DNA of 64,000 nucleotides from Cyclaneusma minus (Eukaryota; Ascomycota; Leotiomycetes; Marthamycetales; Marthamycetaceae). The notes beneath the pieces were generated by a model that saw only the letters and a program-made list of their open reading frames with translations, was not told the origin of the DNA and did no database searches. Positions 11,561 through 22,924 of this stretch are shown one piece after another; within the stretch, counting starts at the first letter, position 1, and every line of letters begins with the position of its first letter. A program made the position numbers and the translations under genes. The stretch lies in contig JAKZHN010000042.1 in the NCBI GenBank assembly GCA_037179335.1, positions 62,001-126,000 of the forward strand, written 5' to 3'.

Positions 11561-11645
11561 TTTTTAACGGCTTCCAACGGCTTCCAACGCTTTTAACGGT
11601 TTTCAACGGGTTTCCAACAGTTTTCGACCGTTTTCAAAGAGTTTT
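11561..11645 (+). repeat. 10-bp periodic repeat (TTTTCAACGG-like)
   Basis: Eight consecutive decamers of the form YTTYMAACGG, for example TTTTTAACGG, CTTCCAACGG, CTTCCAACGC and TTTCAACGGG, tile this stretch almost without slippage. Earlier AACTTTTGCAACC segments look like more diverged units. The period equals roughly one DNA helical turn. No coding function is apparent. Confidence 0.65.
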
Positions 11646-11699
11646 ATAGGTTTCGGGTTAGAAATCGTCTCTAAAGCTCCAGTCGAGGTACACCGGTCT

Positions 11700-13075
11700 G
11701 TCTACCTAAGGTACCTGGTACAGATCTCTAAGGGTCCCATCCCCCTGGAACAGTGTCAAACCAAAAACCTTCCATGGTACCACACCGGCTCCCACATCTG
11801 CAGATGCAACATCCAGTGAGATGGTGGTGCGCCCGTACACGCTGCAAGCAGCCTTCGCTTCCATGCAGGGAACTTTCATCTCAACATCCGCTTCGCTCAG
11901 CCTTACATGACTTCCCGGAACGCAGTAACTTGCATCTTCGCGTCGTTTCAGAGTTGTTTTCCAGTTTGTGAAGCGATGATACTAGGTCCGGCCGGTCAAT
12001 TCATTTGTGATCGACCCTTGAGCTTTGGCTTTCTCTCGGTCGCACCGAAGTTTGTTCGTTCACCGGCCACCAACCGGAGTACCAAGCAGGAGAATGGAAA
12101 CAATAAAACAGTTTGGTAGACGAAAACTGTCATTGACGTTGTTTGACAAGCTTTTTGGGACCCAAACGGGACGTTGCGACTCTTTCTGCGTTTCTGCTGG
12201 CAGGGGAACTCGGTGCTTAGGTGATGATTTTCATCACTGCCCATTTCTTCACATCTCTGAACAGGTTCCCATTGGGTGAGGTTCCTGCTCGCCGCCGACC
12301 ATTGCGGCTACTATGCTAGGTGTGCTGCAACTACTACAGTGAGTGCGCGTTAGGGACGGCAGGGGTAGTGGAAAGAAGCATACCTAGAAGCCATAGAAGC
12401 TCCAGAAAGCAGAAGGAAAAGCCTACGGTTAACCACATGGAAGTCGGGAAGAATGAACAGGTTCGCATGTCAAGGCGACTATCCAGTGTGACGGCACCTC
12501 CCCACACTGTCCTGCAATGGCTCAGAGCTTCTAGCAGACGGTTTGATGCTCCCTCCAGTTCTGGCCTGCTTTGCTTGACATCAGTGCCACGACAATGGCA
12601 TGGAAGCGCCGCTTGATTGCTGGATCGTCCAGTCATGAAGGAGATCTCTTTCGCCTTCTCACTCCCTTTCGGCCAGGTGGTGGAGGTTTGGCTTGTCTCC
12701 AACCAAAGAAGAGAGCGCGGGGACTGGGAAGGGCTCATAAATAAGTACGACGTGGTTCGTGAAAATCCATTCTGACCGACTGGATGCCGATGACTGCGAA
12801 GAAAAGCTCGCTGCGAACGCTCAGCCGAATACCAGCTATCACACTTCTACGTTGCTGAACTGAATCGGATCTTTCGGGGCATTGAGCTTCTGGGCGCTGG
12901 TGGAATAAGAGTGCTCTGGGTATCAGCTTGGTGCAAAAGTCATACCAACCTCTAACAAGCCCCCGGGAACACTGCGCAACCATCTTGTCCATTCTTTCTG
13001 GACAGGACGGCTGTTTCCAAGAGAACAACAGGTCTAAGATCTGCTTCCCTGAGACCAGAGCAGCGAGACGACCAG
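11700..13075. other. Intergenic, no supported gene
   Basis: Normal base composition returns here. Several frames of 70-134 codons exist on both strands but overlap one another and show no domain, splice logic or codon pattern that favours one. It may be old repeat-derived or untranslated sequence. Confidence 0.4.
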
Positions 13076-13612
13076 ATGTGCACCTACAAGCTCCTCACTC
13101 CCCTCTGCGGCCACAACCCCCTCCTCCTCAGCGCCAGCTCCTGCCACGCAATCCTCCATCAACTAAACCGCATCAACTTGCCTCCCTACACCTATCCATC
13201 TCACGCATATCATGCATCATGCTCCCCTGTTTCGTCCGAACGACTCGAAGCTCTCCCGTTCGAAATACCACAGCAATGCTTTCCAAGAAAGTACAATACG
13301 GAAGTCAAGAGGGTGTATGAATATTGCTGCCAGGAGTGTGCGAATAGTGGGGAGTGGGAGGATGCGGGGGTTATGGGACAGAAGGTGGTGCATGGGCCGG
13401 AGACGCATCCAGATACTCATCGGGAGATGAGAATGGTGGCGTGCGAAAGCGAGGGAAGGGGGAGGAGGAGAAGGACCCGGCTTGGTGAGCCAGATGCGGT
13501 GTTTGGGGAAGGGGGGTGGAGGGATGGGGTTGGGTTCAGAAGTAGTAGCAGAGACGTGCGCATGGCGCGCACGGTATTCAGAAGTAGGAGCAGGGATGGG
13601 AGGAGGCGTTGA
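13076..13612 (+). CDS. Hypothetical 178-aa protein, Cys/His-containing N-terminus
   Basis: Single-exon ORF with an ATG start beginning MCTYKLLTPLCGH. Spaced Cys and His residues follow in the first 95 residues (C2, C11, H13, then two or three more Cys, then CCQEC near residue 84), and the rest is a low-complexity Arg/Ser/Glu tail. A 'MCTY...CGH' opening with scattered Cys recurs in small uncharacterised ascomycete proteins, which is why this frame is kept. No function can be assigned. The C-terminal half may be poorly constrained, because the opposite strand is open there as well. Confidence 0.45.
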   Translation: MCTYKLLTPLCGHNPLLLSASSCHAILHQLNRINLPPYTYPSHAYHASCSPVSSERLEALPFEIPQQCFPRKYNTEVKRVYEYCCQECANSGEWEDAGVMGQKVVHGPETHPDTHREMRMVACESEGRGRRRRTRLGEPDAVFGEGGWRDGVGFRSSSRDVRMARTVFRSRSRDGRRR

Positions 13613-14012
13613 AGTTTGGCGTAAGGATTGAGGTAATCGGGCTTTGGAAAGAAATACGGTGACCGAAGTGATGGCGGAATGGTATTGGACACTTTGTTGG
13701 CGGATGCGGTTGGAATTGTGGGATTGGCATTAATCGGAAATTCCTTTCGAGCACCTGCGAGCGGAAAGGATGACCTTGCTGTGTCAGTGAAATAGACCAA
13801 CTAGGCGGCCTATGTTTTCATGTTAGCTCCATCACACCAGACCTGCAAGACCTCGAGCATCACCAGAATGAACGAAAATGATTTTGGGTGAAAGCATCAG
13901 AGTGCGCCTGAATTCGCTGTCACAGATGCTTTGCTGCTAGCTACAGCAAAAACCAGCTGTCCCATGCGACCATGCCTTCAGAACGGAACCCGAAACCAAC
14001 GAAGCCATCATC
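13613..14012. other. Intergenic between hypothetical ORF and eL34 gene
   Basis: About 400 bases. The right part is the probable 3' UTR of the eL34 gene on the minus strand. A minus-strand frame covering 13417-13800 is judged a shadow of the hypothetical ORF. Nothing else is seen. Confidence 0.4.
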
Positions 14013-14726
14013 TTATTTCTTCTGCTGAGACTCCTTAAGAACCTTCTTCACGATCTTCTGCTCCTCAATGAGGAATGCACGGACGATACGGTCACGGACG
14101 CAGTTGGCGCATCGCGAGCCACCGTAGGCGCGCTGAACGGTCTTCTTGGGGCGGGAGATTTGAGAGTATTCGCGGGGTCGGAGAGCTGGGACCTATAGGC
14201 AAGAGAAGAGTCAGTGAAATTGTCAAAATAAACCTGTAGATTCCAATTTCATCGCGTGTCTCGTTGTCGTGACGGTGCTCTCGGCCAAATGCTCCAGAAT
14301 GTCGTTGGGCGAAGCCTCGACCGTTCTGCATCCCAAGATCGAGACTCTGTCGCAAGAGTATGCCCTTGAAGATCCAGACACAGAACAGTTCCAGACCCCG
14401 CCGTAATCCAGCTTCGCAGCACCCTTCGCGATCCCTCCGATTCTAGGCCAAACACGTTTTGAGATCCATCACTTACACCAGGGAGCTTGATGCCGCAGTC
14501 ACCGCACTTGGGAGCAGAGCCTCTCTTCTTGATGTGCAAGTATCGGGTGTCGCCGCCGGGGGTCTTGATGACGCGGACCTTGTTGGACTTGGTGTTGTAC
14601 CTGTGGGAAGCGCGAAATCAGCAATTGCTAGGGGCAAGGCAGCTTCCATTCTCTCGCGGGGTGGCGCAGGCAGCCAGGGAGGACTCACGGATTCCTCCGG
14701 CGGTATTGCAATCGTTGAGTGGCCAT
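14013..14726 (-). CDS. rpl34: 60S ribosomal protein eL34
   Basis: Three exons on the minus strand give 113 aa: 14726-14689, 14600-14477, 14192-14013. Donors are GTGAGT and GTAAGT, and the frame is kept across both introns. The product starts MATQRLQYRRRNPYNTKSNK and contains KTPGGDTRYLHIKKRGSAPK, then CGDCGIKLPG, SRPKKTVQRAYGGSRC, and the C-terminal block VRDRIVRAFLIEEQKIVKKV. The CxxC pair (CGDC) and later C..C pair are the zinc-binding-type cysteines known in eL34. It is a structural protein of the large ribosomal subunit. The second intron (284 nt) is long for this genome. The gene is divergent from PRP8 across about 670 bp. Confidence 0.96.
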
Positions 14727-15393
14727 TTTGACTTCGTGAGTTGTCAAGGTCGTCGAAGTCGTGGTCGTTGGGCGTCGGTGAGGTTGGCTGGATGTCGATG
14801 CTCTGGTTTTTTGGATAATTCACGTTTGGTGTGGGCGCTCGGCTCGCCTACTCTGCGCTAGTGGAAAAACATGCGCCGCTCCGACCCGGGATTAAACCGC
14901 AGCTGTGTGCTTAGAGTACCTAAGACTTGACAGTGTCTACAATTACTGGGAATACGTTTAATTAATGAAATCTCAGTAGTTATTCGAGTGTGTTCCTAAG
15001 TACTTGGAATGTTTCTGAATTACTGGGGATATTTTATCTGGGAGGAATATCCATAATTATTTGGAAGGTCCAGGGTGAATACAGAAGAGCTCACCACGGG
15101 CCTGCACGGTCGCGACATTTTCACGCTAAGAGCTCTGGAGGCGACGAGGCTCTGAGAAGATCTCCGAGTGGCACTGCGCTGTGCTTGTTGACAGCCAACT
15201 CCCAACACCTGCTCCATCACGACACGGAGCCGCACATCAATTCCCATCTGTCGAGTCGCGCAGTCCTGAAATTTGCTGCGGATCAAAGCAACAGTTCGCG
15301 CTGCTCTCCGCTCACGCGGTTCTCCAACGCGAAGGAGGCTGCTCGGCTTAGGAGGCATCTCGATTTGAAGACAACATCATAATCTACAACATC
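14727..15393. promoter_or_regulatory. Divergent promoter region eL34 / PRP8
   Basis: The 667 bases between the start codons of the eL34 (minus) and PRP8 (plus) genes must contain both promoters. The middle holds an array of the dispersed 19-20 nt palindromic unit (see 14935-15075). No specific transcription factor site is claimed. Confidence 0.6.
14935..15075 (+). repeat. Array of the dispersed 19-20 nt palindromic unit
   Basis: About seven tandem degenerate units can be parsed, each an AATATT-like linker followed by a core such as CCTAAGTACTTGG, ACAATTACTGGG, TCTGAATTACTGGGG or CCATAATTATTTGG. Cores are imperfect palindromes (CCnAGTnACTnGG). The spacing of 18-20 nt is kept although bases vary widely. 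Confidence 0.7.
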
Positions 15394-18300
15394 ATGTCGT
15401 CCCTACCTCCACCGCCACCGCCTGGATGGGCATCATCTTCATCTGCGCCTCTTGGTGCACCTCCAGGAGCACCGCCAGGAGCACCGCCAGGAGCTCCTCC
15501 TCCACCTGGATATCGCCCTACTGCCGATCCCCAAGTTGCAAAGTTCGCCCAGAAGAAGACGGAATGGCTACGGAATCGCCGCAATCGCTTTGGGGAGAAG
15601 AGGAAGGGTGGCTTCGTCGAAACACAGAAGGCCGATATGCCGCCCGAGCATCTGCGAAAGATCGTGAAGGATATCGGAGACGTGTCGCAGAAGAAGTTCA
15701 GCAGTGATAAGCGGAGCTATCTGGGAGCACTGAAGTTCATGCCTCATGCTGTCATGAAGTTGCTGGAGAATATGCCGATGCCGTGGGAGTCGGCAAGGGA
15801 GGTGAAGGTCTTGTACCATGTGAATGGTTGCTTGACCTTGGTGAACGAGATCCCCAGAGTCATTGAACCAGTCTTCCATGCGCAGTGGGCGACGATGTGG
15901 GTATGCATGAGGAGGGAGAAGAGCGATCGAAGGCATTTCAAGAGAATGCGATTCCCACCATTCGACGATGAAGAGCCCCCTCTGTCTTGGTCAGAGAACA
16001 TCGAGGATGTCGAGCCCTTGGAGCCAATCCAGATGGAACTTGACGAGAATGAAGACTCCGCCGTGTATGAATGGTTCTATGACAACCGGCCCCTAGTCGA
16101 TACGCCGCACGTCAACGGTCCCAGCTACAAAGACTGGAACCTGTCCCTGCCCCAAATGGCGACTCTCTACCGACTGAGCCATCAATTACTCAGTGATCTA
16201 GTCGACAAGAACTACTACTACATGTTCGACCTTGACAGCTTCCTGACTGCCAAGGCGTTGAATGTTGCCATACCAGGTGGGCCACGGTTCGAACCGCTCT
16301 ACAAGGACATTGATCCGAACGATGAGGATTTCGGGGAATTTAATGCCATCGACCGAATAATCTTCAGAGCCCCGGTCAGAACTGAATACCGCGTGGCTTT
16401 TCCCTACCTCTACAACTCTCTTCCACGGAGCGTAAGGCTTTCGTGGTACTCATATCCCCAAGTAGTCTACATTCGCGCGGAGGACCCGAGTTTACCCGCC
16501 TTTTACTTTGATCCTGTTATTAATCCCATTTCCTCTCGATCCGTTGCACCGAAGAACATTACCGTCAGTCATGAGGATGAAATCTTTGGCTATGGCAACA
16601 TCGAGGAGCCAGAAGAAGAGGCATTCTCACTACCAGCCGGTGCCGAGCCGTTCCTTGCGGACGAGGAGCTCTACACCGAGGATACAGCTTCTGCCATTGC
16701 ACTTTGGTGGGCGCCGTACCCATTTGACCGGAGGTCGGGTAAGATGGTGAGAGCTCAGGATGTCCCGCTTGTCAAACAGTGGTACCTTGAGCATTGCCCG
16801 CCTGGTCAGCCCGTGAAGGTGCGAGTGTCGTATCAAAAGTTGCTGAAATCGTATGTACTCAACGAGGTGCACAAGAGGAAGCCCAAGGCGCAAAATAAGC
16901 AGAACTTGATGAGATCACTCAAGCAGACCAAATTCTTCCAGCAAACCACTATTGACTGGGTGGAAGCTGGTCTTCAAGTCTGTCGCCAAGGCTTTAACAT
17001 GCTGAACCTCCTTATCCACCGCAAGAACCTCACCTACCTGCATCTTGACTACAACTTCAACTTGAAGCCTGTCAAGACCCTTACCACCAAAGAGCGAAAG
17101 AAGTCCCGATTCGGAAATGCTTTCCATCTGATGAGAGAAATTCTTCGTCTCACGAAGCTTATTGTCGACGCACAGGTCCAATACCGCCTGGGCAACATTG
17201 ACGCTTTCCAGTTGGCTGATGGTATCCTCTACGCGTTCAATCACGTGGGTCAGCTCACTGGTATGTACCGCTACAAGTACAAGCTTATGCACCAGATTCG
17301 AACATGCAAGGACTTGAAGCATTTGATCTACTATCGCTTCAACTCGGGACCAGTCGGCAAGGGACCTGGTTGTGGTTTCTGGGCACCAGCGTGGCGAGTG
17401 TGGCTCTTCTTCATGAGAGGTATCATCCCTCTCCTGGAACGATGGTTGGGGAATCTGCTGTCTCGTCAATTCGAAGGTCGACACAGCAAAGGTGTTGCAA
17501 AGACAGTCACTAAGCAACGTGTCGAGTCGCATTTCGATCTGGAACTTCGTGCGTCCGTGATGGCAGACCTTATGGACATGATGCCGGAAGGTATCAAGCA
17601 GAACAAGGTCAACACCGTTCTGCAACATCTTTCTGAGGCATGGAGATGCTGGAAGAGTAACATTCCCTGGAAGGTTCCGGGTCTGCCGGCCCCAATCGAA
17701 AACATCATCCTGCGTTATGTGAAGAGCAAAGCAGACTGGTGGATTTCTGTTGCCCACTACAACCGTGAGCGAATCAGGAGAGGTGCGACTGTTGATAAGA
17801 CTGTTGCTAAGAAGAATCTGGGTCGATTGACACGATTGTGGCTGAAAGCCGAGCAAGAGCGCCAGCACAATTACATGAAGGACGGTCCTTACGTATCATC
17901 GGAGGAAGCTGTCGCTATCTACACCACTACAGTTCACTGGCTGGAGTCCCGGAAATTCTCGCCAATCCCCTTCCCAAGTGTTTCCTACAAGCACGACACC
18001 AAGATCCTGATTCTGGCTCTTGAGCGTCTGCGAGAGGCGTACTCGGTCAAGGGCCGTCTTAACCAGAGCCAGCGTGAAGAATTGGCGCTTATTGAGCAAG
18101 CATATGACAGTCCCGGTACCACACTCGAGCGTATCAAGCGTTTCCTCCTGACACAGAGAGCTTTCAAAGAAGTTGGAATCGACATGAACGATAACTACAG
18201 CACCATCAACCCTGTCTACGATATTGAGCCTGTCGAGAAGATCAGCGATGCCTATCTCGATCAGTATCTTTGGTACCAGGCCGATCAACGTCATCTGTTC

Positions 18301-21300
18301 CCAGCTTGGATCAAGCCTTCCGACTCTGAAGTACCGCCGCTTTTGACATACAAATGGGCCCAAGGCATCAATAACCTTGACAAGGTCTGGGAGACGGCTG
18401 ATGGGGAGTGCAACGTTATGATCGAGACTCAGCTTTCCAAGGTCTACGAAAAGATTGATCTCACCCTGCTCAATCGTCTTCTTCGTCTGATCATGGATCA
18501 CAATTTGGCAGATTACATCACGTCGAAGAACAACGTCCAGCTCACCTACAAGGACATGAACCATGTCAACAGTTATGGCATGATTCGCGGCTTGCAGTTT
18601 TCTGCATTTGTCTTTCAGTATTATGGTCTAGTCTTGGATCTTTTACTTCTGGGCCTGCAAAGAGCCAGTGAGATCGCAGGACCCCCACAGAGTCCCAACG
18701 ATTTCCTGCAATTCCGAGACCGTGAGACGGAGACACGCCATCCCATCAGATTGTACACACGTTACATCGATCGCATATGGGTCTTCTTCCGCTTCACAGC
18801 CGATGAGTCCAGAGATCTGATCCAGCGATTCTTGACTGAACAGCCTGACCCTAATTTCGAAAACGTTATTGGTTACAGGAACAAGAAATGTTGGCCAAGA
18901 GATTCTCGAATGCGCTTGATGAGACACGACGTCAATCTCGGCAGAGCTGTTTTCTGGGATCTCAAAAACCGACTACCTAGGTCTGTCACCACGATTGAAT
19001 GGGATGACACCTTCGCAAGTGTGTACAGCAGGGACAACCCCAACTTGCTGTTCTCCATGTGCGGTTTTGAGGTCCGAATCTTGCCAAAGATTCGAAACCA
19101 GAATGATGAATTCCCCGTGAAAGACAGTGTCTGGTCTCTCGTTGACAACACTAGCAAAGAGAGGACTGCTCATGCCTTTTTGCAAGTGACCGAAGAAGAC
19201 ATAGCGAAGTTCAACAACCGTATCCGGCAAATTCTCATGTCATCTGGTTCCACGACCTTCACGAAGATTGCGAACAAGTGGAACACCGCTTTGATCGCCT
19301 TGTTCACATACTACCGTGAAGCTGCTGTCTCGACTGTCAACCTACTCGACACCATCGTCAAGTGCGAGACAAAGATCCAAACCAGAGTCAAGATTGGCCT
19401 GAACTCCAAGATGCCTTCTCGTTTCCCACCGGCCGTGTTCTACACACCCAAAGAACTTGGTGGTCTCGGAATGATCTCTGGATCTCATATTCTGATTCCC
19501 ACGAGCGACAAGCGCTGGTCGAAACAAACAGATGTTGGCGTCACTCATTACCGTGCTGGTATGACTCACGACGAAGACACCCTCATTCCCAACATCTTCC
19601 GCTACATCATTCCCTGGGAGGCTGAGTTCATCGACTCACAGCGAGTGTGGACCGAGTACTCGCAGAAGCGATTGGAAGCCAACCAACAGAACCGCCGTCT
19701 CACCTTGGAAGATCTCGAGGACAGCTGGGATCGTGGTCTTCCACGTATCAACACGCTTTTCCAGAAAGACCGAAGTACTTTGAGCTTCGACAAAGGTTTC
19801 CGTGCTCGTACTGAGTTCAAGACTTACCAGCTTATGAAGAGCAATCCTTTCTGGTGGACGAGCCAGCGACACGATGGAAAGCTGTGGAATTTGAACGCTT
19901 ACAGGACAGATGTAATCCAGGCGTTGGGTGGTGTGGAAACGATTCTTGAACATACGCTGTTCAAGGCAACTGCTTTCCCGTCCTGGGAGGGTCTATTTTG
20001 GGAAAAAGCGAGCGGTTTCGAAGAGAGTGTGAGTATTCAACCTTCTAAACCACTTCCTGACTTGAATGCCGGTGTTTTGGGATTTATGGGGTTTTTTTTC
20101 GGTGTTTTTTGGGCTTCGTTTGCCTCCTGCTCCCTCTTTCGGCACTTCCCGGCCACTGTTTTGCGAGCCGAAAGTTCGTGCGAGGGGAACATGCATGCAG
20201 TCGTGTTTATCCTCGAGTACTCGGATAACTCGCAATACTTGAGATTTTCCCAATTACTTGGGATGCTCCGAACTATCTGGGATTTTCTCAATTCCTCGAC
20301 GACACACATTTCTTTGGAGTCCTCCTATTATTTGCATTGCCCTTGATTACTTGGACTGCTCCCATTCACCCATTCAAACCTGCTTGAGCGGCATTATTGA
20401 TTTCAAAGCATTCCTATTTTTGAGACTGTTGCTAACATTTTGTGTCCAGATGAAATTCAAGAAGCTCACCAACGCTCAACGATCCGGTCTCAATCAAATC
20501 CCTAACCGTCGTTTCACTCTCTGGTGGTCACCCACGATCAACAGAGCGAATGTGTACGTTGGTTTCCAAGTCCAATTGGATCTGACCGGTATCTTCTTGC
20601 ACGGCAAGATTCCAACCCTGAAGATTTCGCTCATCCAGATCTTCCGAGCCCATTTGTGGCAGAAGATCCACGAATCTGTGGTCATGGACTTGTGTCAAGT
20701 CTTCGATCAAGAATTGGAATCTCTTGGCATTGAGACCGTTCAGAAGGAGACCATCCATCCTCGAAAGTCGTACAAGATGAACAGCTCCTGCGCCGATATC
20801 TTGCTCTTCGCCAGCCACAAGTGGAATGTCACCAGACCATCGCTCCTGTTTGACACCAAGGACGTCATTGAAGCGACTACTACCAACAAATTCTGGGTTG
20901 ACGTTCAGCTTCGATATGGTGATTACGACTCTCACGACATAGAGAGATATGTCCGTGCGAAATACCTGGATTACACCACAGATAGCATGAGTATCTACCC
21001 ATCAGCAACTGGTTTGATGATTGGTATCGATTTGGCGTACAACTTGTACTCAGCATACGGACAATACTTCCCCGGTCTCAAGATGCTTATTCAGCAGGCC
21101 ATGGCCAAGATCATGAAGGCCAATCCGGCGCTTTACGTGCTTCGAGAGCGTATCCGCAAGGGTCTTCAGCTTTATGCTTCGGAGAGCAACCAGGAGTTTT
21201 TGAACTCGCAGAACTACTCGGAGCTCTTCAGCAACCAGGTCCAGTTGTTCATCGATGACACCAACGTGTACCGTGTCACTATCCACAAAACATTCGAGGG

Positions 21301-22924
21301 TAACTTGACAACGAAGCCCATCAACGGTGCGATCTTCATCTTCAACCCTCGGACAGGTCAACTCTTTTTGAAGATCATCCACACCAGTGTTTGGGCCGGT
21401 CAAAAGCGTCTGGGTCAACTGGCGAAATGGAAGACTGCTGAAGAAGTTGCGGCGTTGATCCGATCGCTGCCAGTGGAAGAACAACCCAAGCAGCTCATTG
21501 TCACTAGGAAGGGTCTTCTGGATCCTCTCGAAGTCCATCTGCTTGATTTCCCGAACATCTCGATTCGTGCTTCTGAGCTGCAGCTGCCATTCCAAGCTGC
21601 CATGAAGGTTGAGAAGCTTGGTGACATGATTCTGCGGGCCACCGAGCCTCAGATGGTGCTGTTCAATCTTTACGACGAGTGGTTGAAATCCATTTCATCG
21701 TACACAGCCTTCTCGCGTCTGATTCTGATCCTGAGAGCTCTTCATGTCAACCAAGATAAGACGAAATTGCTTCTTCGGCCTGACAAGACCGTCATCACTC
21801 AAGAGCATCACATCTGGCCTTCACTTTCTGATGAAGACTGGATCAAGGTCGAGACGCAGTTGAGAGATCTCATTCTCAATGATTATGGAAAGAAGAACAA
21901 CGTCAACACTTCCAGCTTGACGAGTAGTGAGGTCCGTGATATCATTCTCGGTATGGAAATCAGCGCGCCGTCAATGCAAAGACAGCAGGCAGCCGAGATT
22001 GAGAAGCAACAACAAGAGCAGCAGCAGTTGACAGCTGTAACGACCAAGACGCAGAACGTACACGGAGAAGACATTATTGTTACGACAACGTCTCAGTTCG
22101 AGCAGCAGACTTTCGCTTCCAAGACGGAGTGGCGTACCCGGGCGATCGCGACTTCGAATCTGCGGACGCGTGCCAACAACATCTACATCTCTTCCGACGA
22201 CATCAAGGAAGATGACCATTACACATACATCATGCCTAAGAATATCCTCAAGAAGTTCATCACTATCGCCGATCTTCGGGTCCAGGTTGCCGGGTATCTC
22301 TACGGCATGTCCCCACCTGACAACGATCAGGTCAAGGAGATCCGCTGCATTGTCATGGTCCCCCAAATCGGGAGCACCCGAGACGTGCAGCTACCGCATC
22401 AATTACCTGAACACGAGTATCTCGATCAGATGGAGCCTCTGGGTATCATCCACACCGTCTCGGGCAATGAGCCCCCTTACATGACGGCCATGGATGTCAC
22501 GCAGCACTCACGCCTGATGAATGCACACAAGTCGTGGGACAAAAAGACGGTGACGATGACTGTGTCCTTCACCCCCGGCAGTGTTTCCCTAGCTTCGTGG
22601 GCACTGACGCCACAGGGCTATAAATGGGGAGCGGAGAACAAAGATGTGGGTAGTGACCAGCCGCAGGGCTTCAGCACGAGCATGGGTGAGAAGTGCCAGC
22701 TACTGCTGAGTGACAAGATCCGCGGGTACTTCCTGGTGCCGGAGATGAACACCTGGAACTACAGTTTCATGGGCAGCGGCTTTGGAAGCATCGAGAAGAA
22801 GCTTATTCACGTCAAGCTCGACACACCGCTGCCCTTCTACAGCGACCAGCATAGGCCGCTCCATTTCCAGAACTTCGCCGAGCTGGAGGATATCTGGGTG
22901 GACAGGACCGACAATTTTGCCTGA
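15394..22924 (+). CDS. prp8: Pre-mRNA-splicing factor Prp8 (U5 snRNP)
   Basis: Two exons, 15394-20028 and 20450-22924, give 2369 aa, the normal size for Prp8. The N-terminus is Pro-rich, with GAPP repeated four times in residues 19-36. Conserved landmarks in order: KKTEWLRNRRNRFGEKRKGG, the PRO8 N-terminal and PROCN region, GSP/FNSGPVGKGPGCGFW, the reverse-transcriptase-like and linker region (WWISVAHYNRERIRRGATVD), GFEES|MKFKKLTNAQRSGLN around residue 1545, NRRFTLWWSPTINRANVYVG, the RNase H-like domain, and a C-terminal JAB1/MPN domain from about residue 2135 to 2369. Prp8 is the scaffold at the spliceosome catalytic centre and regulates Brr2 through its MPN domain. The gene carries no intein, although fungal PRP8 is a well-known intein host. 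Its only intron (421 nt) is about eight times longer than typical here and contains repeat units. Confidence 0.97.
20029..20449 (+). other. Long PRP8 intron with repeat units
   Basis: Donor GTGAGT at 20029, branch-like GCTAAC near 20430, acceptor TGTCCAG ending 20449. Removal joins FEES to MKFKK in frame. Between about 20210 and 20365 it carries cores of the dispersed 19-20 nt family, such as TCCCAATTACTTGGGAT and CCGAACTATCTGGGAT, so the array probably expanded inside the intron. The intron frame happens to stay open for some distance but has no domain. Confidence 0.85.
20210..20365 (+). repeat. Dispersed palindromic unit array inside PRP8 intron
   Basis: Units of about 18-20 nt: TCCTCGAGTACTCGG, CGCAATACTTGAG, CCCAATTACTTGGG, CCGAACTATCTGGG, TCAATTCCTCGA, then a separated TTGATTACTTGGACTG. 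They share the linker ATTTTC/ATGCT and the palindromic core with the arrays near 15.0, 31.5, 43.3, 54.7, 58.4 and 60.4 kb. Confidence 0.7.

Noticed and set aside
16915..17868. 317-codon minus-strand frame within PRP8
   Set aside because: It lies entirely within the strongly conserved PRP8 exon on the opposite strand and resembles no family.
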